This document shows, in pieces, positions 6,242 to 11,268 of a stretch of DNA of 11,268 bases; the stretch's first letter is position 1, and each line of letters opens with the position of its first letter. Below the pieces are notes generated by a model that saw nothing but the letters and a program-made list of their open reading frames with translations, did no database searches and was not told where the DNA came from. The translations under genes were made by a program, and so were the position numbers. This DNA is from Rikenellaceae bacterium. GTDB lineage: Bacteria > Bacteroidota > Bacteroidia > Bacteroidales > UBA932. The DNA is taken from the NCBI GenBank assembly GCA_900769905.1, contig CAAGIL010000047.1:1-11268 (forward strand). The letters are read 5' to 3'.

Positions 6242-7432
6242 ATGAGACCGGAACTGCAGATATTCGCTTTTCCGCTGTCGCTTATTCTGGCGGCAGCTCT
6301 TTTTGTGGCTGCATATCTCTGTCCGAAAAAGTGCCCCCGCATCCTCAGCCTTGTCGTGCTTTGCCTGCTCGCGGTCGGATTTGCTGTGCTGGGCTGCCTC
6401 AAGCCTGAACCGGGCTACCGCTACTGGCTGGCCCCACTTCTGCTGGCCGCCATATTCCTGAGTGCCCTCGCCGCGAGGGACGGTTTCCGGGAAAGGCGGG
6501 ACCCGGGTTTCACTCTCAGCCATCTGGGCCTGAGCGTGCTGCTCGCATCCTCGTTCTTCGGTGCTCCGGACAGTGTCAGCAGTGCAATCATACTCGAACA
6601 GGGCAGGCCTTCCCACCTCACGGAGGACTCCATACCCCTGCCGTTCGAACTTGAACTGAAGGAGGTGCACACGGAATTCTACGAGGGGCGCGCGGTCCCG
6701 AAGCAGTACGTCGCCACCCTGGCATTGGACTCGAAAACCCGGCGGGTGAGCGTGAACCACCCTGCGCTGCACAAGGGTTGGCTGGTGTATATCTCTGATT
6801 TTGACAGGGAAAGCGGCCGCAAAGCTATGCTGAGGCTGGTGAGGAACCCGTCCATCCCCGGGGTGCTGGCGGGAATGGTTCTGCTGCTCGTGGCATCGGT
6901 GCTGAGCCTGAGACGCAGCTGGAAGTCGCGCTTCGTGCTTCCGGCAGTCATTGTGCTTGCCGTGGTCTTCACCCTGGTGTCCGTCTCCCGAATACGCTTC
7001 GCCACCCTTCCTCCGGCGCTGCGCAGTTTCTGGTTCGCCCCTCACCTGATAGTGTATATGATTGCGTATGCCACCCTGGCCCTGAGCCTGGTGTGCTGCA
7101 TCCTGTCCTTCTTCCCGCGTTTCGGGAAGGCCTCGGCCCTCGCCTCCAATCTTCTCCGTACCTCATCCAGCCTCATCCTGATGGGCATCATTTTCGGCTC
7201 CGTCTGGGCTCAGCTCAGCTGGGGCGACTACTGGGCCTGGGATGCCAAGGAATGCTGGGCTGCCGCCACCTATATCCTGACCCTGTGCGCCATACATCTT
7301 CCTGCCGGGGCGCGCCGGGCCTCCCTGCTCGCGGCGCTGCTCATTGCCTTTGCCTCGATGCAGATGACCTGGTATGGGGTGAATTACCTGCCGTCCGCGC
7401 AGAACGGACCTCACGTGTATAACAGCAAATAA
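6242..7432 (+). CDS. ccsA: Compact ResB-CcsA type cytochrome c assembly protein
   Basis: The product is 396 residues and belongs to System II cytochrome c maturation, which moves haem to the outer face of the inner membrane and attaches it to CxxCH motifs. The C-terminal half is CcsA-like: several membrane helices, the WWD haem-handling motif WGDYWAWDAKE at 327-337, and candidate haem-ligand histidines H268 (FAPH) and H391 (near the C-terminus). The N-terminal half resembles a shrunken ResB: helices at about 8-25, 34-50 and 62-78, a helix with H94 (SHLGLS), a periplasmic segment at about 110-205 (PLPFELELKEVHTEFYEG), and another helix near 207-223. Full ResB-CcsA fusions are much longer, so this is a minimal version. 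The start is the ATG at 6242; the frame stays open to 6053, but that part overlaps the phosphatase gene in antisense and looks unrelated. The peroxidase gene follows after 16 bases and is the likely client. Confidence 0.82.
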   Translation: MRPELQIFAFPLSLILAAALFVAAYLCPKKCPRILSLVVLCLLAVGFAVLGCLKPEPGYRYWLAPLLLAAIFLSALAARDGFRERRDPGFTLSHLGLSVLLASSFFGAPDSVSSAIILEQGRPSHLTEDSIPLPFELELKEVHTEFYEGRAVPKQYVATLALDSKTRRVSVNHPALHKGWLVYISDFDRESGRKAMLRLVRNPSIPGVLAGMVLLLVASVLSLRRSWKSRFVLPAVIVLAVVFTLVSVSRIRFATLPPALRSFWFAPHLIVYMIAYATLALSLVCCILSFFPRFGKASALASNLLRTSSSLILMGIIFGSVWAQLSWGDYWAWDAKECWAAATYILTLCAIHLPAGARRASLLAALLIAFASMQMTWYGVNYLPSAQNGPHVYNSK

Positions 7433-7448
7433 TCAAATATCAGTATTT

Positions 7449-8789
7449 ATGAAACGTATTCTTACCATTGCCCTTGCATTGCTCCTGGCGCTTGCCGCAG
7501 TTATGGCCGTGTGCCGCTTCTGCTTCCGTGAGCCTGTGCCTGAAGGCCCGGCCAACGAACAGGTGAAGGCCATACTTGAGCGCAGCGACTGCCTCGTGTG
7601 CCATTCCCAGGAGCCTGACCTTCCTTTTTATTCCAGCTTTCCGGTGATAGGAAAGATGATGGACAAGCACGTGTCCGCAGGTACCAGGTTCCTCGACCTG
7701 GGAGCCGAAATCGCGGACCCCGACAATTTCAGCGAGGCGACCCTGAGCAAGCTCGACCACGCCGTAAGCTACAACACCATGCCTCTGCATTCCTTCAGGA
7801 TGATACACTGGAGAAGCGGCTTCGACAAGAGGGAGAGGTCCCTGCTTGCATCCTGGATAGAGGAGAAGAGGGGCAGCGCGGAGCCTATTATTCCGGTCGC
7901 TTCCAGCGTGGAGCATGATGCCGCCAAGGCGGCAATGGGCAAGAGGCTCTTCAGCGACGAGGCGCTTTCCCTGGACGGAACCATCAGCTGCGCCACCTGC
8001 CACGTATTGGAGAACGGCGGTGCAGACCACGCTGACGAGAGGGTGTCCGAGGGTATCTATGGCCTGAAGGGAGGAGTGAACGCACCTACGGTCTACAACG
8101 CCGAGTACAATGTGCTCCAGTTCTGGAACGGAAGGGCGGCAGACCTCGTGGAGCAGGCTGCAGGCCCTATGACCAACCCTGTGGAGATGGGTGAGCAGAC
8201 CGTGGAGCAGGTGGTGGAGAGGCTTTATGCCGACAAGGCGCTGGTGAAGGAGTTCGAGGCGCTGTACCCGGGAGAAGGCTTGACCGCATATACCCTGTGC
8301 CACGCCATTGCCGAGTTCGAGCGTACGCTCATCACCCCGGACAGCCGTTTCGACCTTTACCTGAAGGGTGACAGCGATGCCCTCAGCGAGCTGGAGAAGA
8401 AGGGCTACGAGGAGTTCAAGGAAAATTCCTGCGCCGCCTGCCACTTCGGGGCAGCCGTGGGCGGAAGGAGCTTCGAGTATCTTGACATCTATGCAGACTA
8501 TTTCGGGGAGAGAAGCCGCGAGATAGAGTACAACTCGGATGACGAGGGCCTCAAGGGCTTTACCCTCAAGGATGAAGACCTCCATAAGTTCAAGGTTCCG
8601 ATCCTGAGAAACATAGCCCTTACCGCCCCTTATTTCCACGACGGCAGTTTCCAGACTCTGGATGAGGCTGTGCGTGCAATGGCCCGCTATGAACTCGGAA
8701 AGAAGCTGAGCTCTGCGGAGGTCGATTCCATCGTGGCCTTCCTGCATACGCTCACAGGGCAGAATCCTCATCTTACCGCCGCCAAATAA
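7449..8789 (+). CDS. Tri-haem cytochrome c peroxidase/MauG-family protein with N-terminal haem-binding domain
   Basis: The product is 446 residues. An N-terminal hydrophobic segment (3-21) acts as signal or anchor. Next comes a haem-binding domain of the Haem_bd type at about 37-140, with CLVCH at 48-52, PFYSSFPVIGKMMDKHVSAG and a later MPL (111-113). From about 155 onward it is a di-haem cytochrome c peroxidase/MauG protein, with CATCH at 181-185, GPMTNPVEMG at 239-248, CAACH at 328-332, TAPYFHDGS at 392-400 and a candidate distal Met411. Classical members reduce hydrogen peroxide with electrons from small cytochromes, while MauG-like ones oxidise protein side chains; the sequence does not decide between them. 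The extra domain may deliver electrons from the quinone pool to the peroxidase core. The protein would act in the periplasm. It is coupled to the upstream assembly gene and followed by a terminator. Confidence 0.9.
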   Translation: MKRILTIALALLLALAAVMAVCRFCFREPVPEGPANEQVKAILERSDCLVCHSQEPDLPFYSSFPVIGKMMDKHVSAGTRFLDLGAEIADPDNFSEATLSKLDHAVSYNTMPLHSFRMIHWRSGFDKRERSLLASWIEEKRGSAEPIIPVASSVEHDAAKAAMGKRLFSDEALSLDGTISCATCHVLENGGADHADERVSEGIYGLKGGVNAPTVYNAEYNVLQFWNGRAADLVEQAAGPMTNPVEMGEQTVEQVVERLYADKALVKEFEALYPGEGLTAYTLCHAIAEFERTLITPDSRFDLYLKGDSDALSELEKKGYEEFKENSCAACHFGAAVGGRSFEYLDIYADYFGERSREIEYNSDDEGLKGFTLKDEDLHKFKVPILRNIALTAPYFHDGSFQTLDEAVRAMARYELGKKLSSAEVDSIVAFLHTLTGQNPHLTAAK

Positions 8790-8808
8790 GGCTAGAAAGA
8801 GAAATAAT

Positions 8809-8842
8809 AAAAGAGGCCAGCGTGATTGCTGACCTCTTTTTT
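8809..8842. terminator. Bidirectional intrinsic terminator
   Basis: AAAAGAGG-C-CAGC at 8809-8821 pairs with GCTG-A-CCTCTTTT at 8828-8840 around a six-base GTGATT loop, with one C/A mismatch. The hairpin has a T run on the plus strand (after the peroxidase gene) and, read on the minus strand, a T run after the tRNA gene. It therefore serves both convergent units. Confidence 0.85.
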
Positions 8843-8843
8843 G

Positions 8844-8918
8844 TGGGAGCTGAGGGAGTCGAACCCCCGACCCTCTGCTTGTAAGGCAGACGCTCTGAAC
8901 CAACTGAGCTAAGCTCCC
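8844..8918 (-). tRNA. tRNA-Val (anticodon UAC)
   Basis: The minus strand folds as a full 75-nt tRNA. The acceptor stem is GGGAGCT/AGCTCCC with discriminator A, the D-arm contains AGCTCAGTTGGTTCAGAGC, and the anticodon stem TCTGC/GCAGA has the loop CTTACAA with anticodon TAC. The T-arm is GGGGGTTCGACTCCC-like. CCA is not encoded and must be added afterwards. The 3' end abuts the terminator at 8809-8842. Confidence 0.97.
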
Positions 8919-8945
8919 GAGCGACCGTTGTTTCGTTTCGGTTTG

Positions 8946-8977
8946 CAAATGTACAACGTTTTTTTAGAATCACAAAA
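8946..8977 (-). promoter_or_regulatory. Promoter of the tRNA-Val gene
   Basis: On the minus strand, TTTTG at 8977-8973, a 19-base spacer and TACATTTG at 8953-8946 match the Bacteroidota consensus TTTG-N19-TAnnTTTG exactly. The 5' end of the mature tRNA lies 27 bases downstream. This is the cleanest promoter in the window and supports the phylum call. Confidence 0.8.
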
Positions 8978-9001
8978 TTTTTTTAGTTTTTTTTGTAAAA
9001 A

Positions 9002-9018
9002 AATGCAATCTTTGCATT
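9002..9018 (+). promoter_or_regulatory. Weak -7 box inside a short palindrome
   Basis: AATCTTTG at 9007-9014 approximates TAnnTTTG and lies 26 bases before the ATG at 9041. It is embedded in AATGCA-ATCTT-TGCATT, a perfect six-base inverted repeat at 9002-9018. No TTTG sits at the right distance for -33, although the upstream region is T-rich. A promoter with an overlapping operator is possible but weakly supported. Confidence 0.3.
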
Positions 9019-9040
9019 GGATTCTGCATCTCAATCGTGT

Positions 9041-9628
9041 ATGAATCGATTTGGAAAATTGTTTGCAATACTGTCAGCGATGGTGTGCGCCTTTGCTTCC
9101 TGCTCGCGTATGGACTTGCCACTCAATGACTTGGACCTGGAGTTTGACGCGGAAATAGCCGCTTCTTACTATTTCGGCTACGATGAAGGGAGTGCGAGCC
9201 ATAAATTCGGGCTGGTGCTGGCTGTCGGTCGTACGGATGAGGACTTCAACCTGATTTCCTCCGGAGCCGTTGCCTTTGTCACCCTCCACGCCCCTGAATT
9301 TGGCGGTGCGTCCATTCCTGCGGAGACTTACTCCGCATCGGTGAACGCCACCAACGGATACAGCTTCAGTTATGGGGCTTCTGTCTTCAACGGGTCGAAA
9401 GCCGTCTGCAACGGAATATCCGGGTGGTCGGGTGAAGGCACCTATGTGATAATCCGGAAACTGGGGGAGGGCAGTCAGACCGTCTATCCTGTCCAGGGCG
9501 GGGTGATACACATTGAAAACGATGGGGACGGCACCGAAGTGGATGCCATTTTCGAGGCGAAGAACTCAAGTTTCAGCTTCGAGTTCTCCGGAGAGATCCC
9601 TTTCGAGGACTGGACACCCGCAAACTGA
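9041..9628 (+). CDS. Small lipoprotein of unknown function
   Basis: The product is 195 residues. A signal peptide ends in lipobox FASC with lipidated Cys21; the start ATG at 9041 gives a standard n-region (Asn-Arg-Phe-Gly-Lys). The mature part is rich in alternating beta-strand sequence with many Gly, Ser, Tyr and Phe residues, including ASYYFGYDEG (46-55), IPAETYSASV and FEFSGEIPF near the end. This layout recalls small beta-sandwich lipoproteins that are common as hypothetical proteins in Bacteroidales, in which a YYG-type strand and an IPxGTY-like strand recur. I do not recognise a specific family or function. The gene stands alone between tRNA-Val (divergent) and ssrA, 26 bases upstream of the tmRNA start. 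Confidence 0.8.
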   Translation: MNRFGKLFAILSAMVCAFASCSRMDLPLNDLDLEFDAEIAASYYFGYDEGSASHKFGLVLAVGRTDEDFNLISSGAVAFVTLHAPEFGGASIPAETYSASVNATNGYSFSYGASVFNGSKAVCNGISGWSGEGTYVIIRKLGEGSQTVYPVQGGVIHIENDGDGTEVDAIFEAKNSSFSFEFSGEIPFEDWTPAN

Positions 9629-9654
9629 CATTGCAAAGAGCTTTCCTGCTGCCT

Positions 9655-10049
9655 GGGGATGTTTTGGTTTTGACAGCATCGATTTCGGGTGGTAAGCACG
9701 TCGGGAGTAGGAGATTGGCCCGTTAATCCCAGTCTTCAAGCCATAACTGGCAACTATAACTACTCATACGCTTGCTAGTCTCCAAGAGACTGAGCATCAA
9801 TCGGCGCCGCCAAGGCTGCGACGCTGACGTATATCCCTCCAGCTTTAGGCCGGTTCAGTCTGGACAAAGGGGTATCATCAAAACCGGATGCGCGGCCCCG
9901 ACGCCTCTACGGACCGTTAAGACTTCAGAGGATAAGCCGTGCTTGGCCTGTCTTTCGGCACTGCACAGTCGAAAACCAAAGAAAGAATAAGCGTGTAGAA
10001 AGCCATTTGGGGCGTTGTTTGGACGAGGGTTCGAATCCCTCCATCTCCA
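9655..10049 (+). ncRNA. ssrA: tmRNA
   Basis: This is a 395-base transfer-messenger RNA, which rescues stalled ribosomes and adds a degradation tag. The 5' end GGGGATG pairs with CATCTCC at 10042-10048 through six standard pairs and one G-U, followed by discriminator A at 10049. CCA is not encoded. The T-arm GAGGG-TTCGAAT-CCCTC is intact, and the 5' domain has the usual GGTTTTGACAGCATCGATTTC-like D-domain and GTAAGCA. The region GAGGATAAGCCGTGC and the GCGTGTAGAAAGC block near the 3' end are familiar from Bacteroidota tmRNAs. The gene has no strong promoter of its own in view: TGACATTG at 9626-9633 is a weak -7 candidate with TTTC at 9601-9604. No terminator follows before the next gene, which begins 5 bases downstream. 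Confidence 0.95.
9749..9778 (+). other. tmRNA tag reading frame, GNYNYSYAC
   Basis: Within ssrA the frame starting at the GGC at 9749 reads Gly-Asn-Tyr-Asn-Tyr-Ser-Tyr-Ala-Cys and stops at TAG (9776-9778). It aligns codon for codon, without gaps, with the Bacteroides tag GETNYALAA, keeping Gly1, Asn4, Tyr5 and Ala8 and the nine-residue length. The stop overlaps an AGTCTC-CAA-GAGACT hairpin at 9777-9791. The other two frames stop early (TAA) near the expected resume point. The Cys-ended tag is unusual. Confidence 0.75.
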
Positions 10050-10054
10050 CTGTT

Positions 10055-11125
10055 ATGGAGAATTATTTGATATCCGGCATCCAGCAGATCGGCGTGGGTG
10101 TCGAAAACTTCAGGGAAGCCTGGAAGTGGTATATAGAAATGTTCGGTATGGACGTGCGCGCCCTTGAGGACGACACTGTCGCTGAGAGGATGCTCCCGTA
10201 CACAGGAGGCAAGGCCCAGAAGCGCCACGCCTGCATAGCCATCAATCTTCAGGGTGGCGGCGGATTCGAAATCTGGCAGTATTCTGAGCGCAAGCCTCTT
10301 CCCGCTTCCTTCCCGGTGAGCGCCGGGGATCTGGGCGTATTCACCGCAAGAATCAAGACCCGCAACGCGGCTGAGTTCCGCAAACAGCTCCTGTCCAAAT
10401 ACGACAAGGTCGGAGAGCTCTCCAGCCTTCCTGACGGCACGGCCTGCTTCCTGGTTCAGGACCCTTGGGGAAACTGGTTCCAGGCAGTGGAGGACAAGTC
10501 AATTTTCATAGAAGACCACAAGCTCAACGGAGGCATAGTCGGTGCGATGATAGGTTCCACCGACATTGACCGCGTGCTCCCGCTGTACCGTGATGTCCTG
10601 GGCTACGACACCCTCGTCTATGACAAGAGCGGCAGTTTCGGGGACCTCGCCGGTATGCCGGGCGGGACGGGACGCTTCCGCAGGGTGCTCATCACCCACA
10701 AGCAGGAGCGCAAGGGAGCCCTTGCAGCCCTTTACGGACACAGTTCCATAGAGTTGGTGCAGGCCCTGGACCGCGAGCCGAAGAAGCTATTCGAGGGCAG
10801 GTACTGGGGAGACCCGGGCTTCATACAGATATGCTTCGATGTCACCAATATGCGCGAGCTGGAGAAGGCTTGCGTGGCGGCAGGATACCCGTTCACCGTG
10901 GACAGCTGCCCTAACGGGGAGCGCTTCGATATGGGTGAGGCGAGCGGACACTTTACCTATGTGGAGGATCCGGACGGCACGCTCATCGAGCTGGTGGAGG
11001 CCCACAAGCTCACCGTGCTCAAGCGCCCGCACATCTATATAGATATGCTCTCACGTCCGCGCGAGAAGCCTTTCCCGAAGTTCTTCGTGCGGCTTATGGG
11101 CCTCTTCCGGGTCAAATTCGACTAA
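10055..11125 (+). CDS. Tandem VOC/glyoxalase-fold protein
   Basis: The product is 356 residues with four beta-alpha-beta3 modules, forming two vicinal-oxygen-chelate halves. Module 1 runs from SGIQQIGVGV (7-16) to FEIWQ (71-75), module 2 from about 94 to DPWGNWFQAVE (136-146), module 3 from IVGAMIGSTD (161-170) to SIELVQ (231-236), and module 4 from FIQICFDVTN to DPDGTLIELVE (305-315). The size and layout resemble two-domain extradiol dioxygenase or HPPD-like proteins, but the first-strand His ligands are absent (Gln11 in module 1, none elsewhere), so catalysis by the standard metal site is doubtful. I therefore assign only the fold. The start at 10055 begins the conserved domain; the frame runs back into ssrA to 10007 but cannot be coding there. 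An SDR gene follows after 19 bases, suggesting a joint metabolic role. Confidence 0.85.
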   Translation: MENYLISGIQQIGVGVENFREAWKWYIEMFGMDVRALEDDTVAERMLPYTGGKAQKRHACIAINLQGGGGFEIWQYSERKPLPASFPVSAGDLGVFTARIKTRNAAEFRKQLLSKYDKVGELSSLPDGTACFLVQDPWGNWFQAVEDKSIFIEDHKLNGGIVGAMIGSTDIDRVLPLYRDVLGYDTLVYDKSGSFGDLAGMPGGTGRFRRVLITHKQERKGALAALYGHSSIELVQALDREPKKLFEGRYWGDPGFIQICFDVTNMRELEKACVAAGYPFTVDSCPNGERFDMGEASGHFTYVEDPDGTLIELVEAHKLTVLKRPHIYIDMLSRPREKPFPKFFVRLMGLFRVKFD

Positions 11126-11144
11126 AAGGAATAAGGTGAATCCC

Positions 11145-11268
11145 ATGAAAATCTGGATTACAGGTGCGAGTTCCGGAATAGGGGAGGAGACCGCGGTCGA
11201 GTTCGCGAGGCTCGGGGCTTCGCTTGTGCTTTCCGGCAGGCGCGTGGCCGAGCTGGAAAGGGTTGCGG
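11145..11268 (+). CDS. Short-chain dehydrogenase/reductase, 5' part only
   Basis: The first 41 residues are visible before the window ends. They begin MKIWITGASSGIGEE, with the SDR nucleotide-binding motif TGASSGIG at 6-13 and a following GxxLVLSGRR strand, where the Arg-Arg at 32-33 suits an NADP(H) preference. Members oxidise or reduce alcohols and ketones. AAGG at 11132-11135 gives a plausible ribosome site for the ATG at 11145; an in-frame GTG at 11136 is a less likely start. The gene is 19 bases behind the VOC gene and is probably co-transcribed with it. The substrate cannot be inferred from this fragment. Confidence 0.9.
   Translation, partial: MKIWITGASSGIGEETAVEFARLGASLVLSGRRVAELERVA

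Noticed and set aside
6209..7045. A 278-codon minus-strand open frame opposite the cytochrome assembly gene
   Set aside because: The composition (many His, Gln, Arg) is that of a shadow frame, and it overlaps the candidate plus-strand promoter.
7440..8948. A 502-codon open frame on the minus strand across the peroxidase gene and tRNA-Val
   Set aside because: It is antisense to a protein with clear haem motifs, runs through a tRNA and a terminator, and has a low-complexity His/Arg/Leu composition typical of the mirror frame of a GC-rich gene.
10007..10054. N-terminal extension of the VOC frame back to 10007
   Set aside because: These bases form the T-arm and acceptor strand of the tmRNA; the conserved VOC fold begins after the ATG at 10055.
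9917..10228. A minus-strand frame with a lipoprotein-like start (GLASC) near 10228
   Set aside because: It runs through the tmRNA 3' domain and the VOC gene; the lipobox-like start is chance.

Overview
The window reads as a chromosomal segment of a Bacteroidota bacterium, most likely a gut-type Bacteroidales. The grounds are several -7 boxes of the TAnnTTTG type, a TonB-dependent receptor with an N-terminal carboxypeptidase-regulatory-like domain, weak or absent Shine-Dalgarno sequences, and a tmRNA whose tag aligns with the GxxNYxxAx tags of this phylum. The GC content looks moderately high over most genes and lower in the leftmost gene. A family such as Rikenellaceae is possible, but I cannot confirm one.

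Left part (1-1786): a short region with a direct repeat, then a leftward gene for a stand-alone ATPase of the archaeal-ATPase/DUF234 type with a C-terminal PD-(D/E)xK-like motif. Its start faces a 218-bp AT-rich divergent region that holds a -7 box for each direction and two equally spaced inverted repeats.

Centre-left (1787-5635): a two-gene unit encoding a TonB-dependent outer-membrane receptor without a SusD partner and a cysteine-rich, predicted beta-helix lipoprotein. A leftward low-molecular-weight protein tyrosine phosphatase gene (5665-6120) converges on it.

Centre-right (6242-8789): a two-gene unit encoding a compact ResB-CcsA type haem lyase/cytochrome c assembly protein and a predicted tri-haem cytochrome c peroxidase/MauG-family protein carrying an extra N-terminal haem-binding domain. 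The first protein would attach haem to the second. A hairpin terminator shared with a convergent tRNA-Val(UAC) gene closes the unit.

Right part (8919-11268): a small lipoprotein gene, ssrA (tmRNA), and then, five bases after the mature tmRNA end, a gene for a two-domain VOC/glyoxalase-like protein followed by the start of a short-chain dehydrogenase gene that runs off the window.

The observations most worth checking are the tmRNA tag (GNYNYSYAC, lacking the usual LAA-type end), the tight ssrA-VOC junction, the paired palindromes in the 1569-1786 region, the cysteine-rich lipoprotein/receptor pair near a c-type haem module, and several -7 boxes lying only 7-14 bases from the start codon. I found no insertion sequence, CRISPR array or rRNA.
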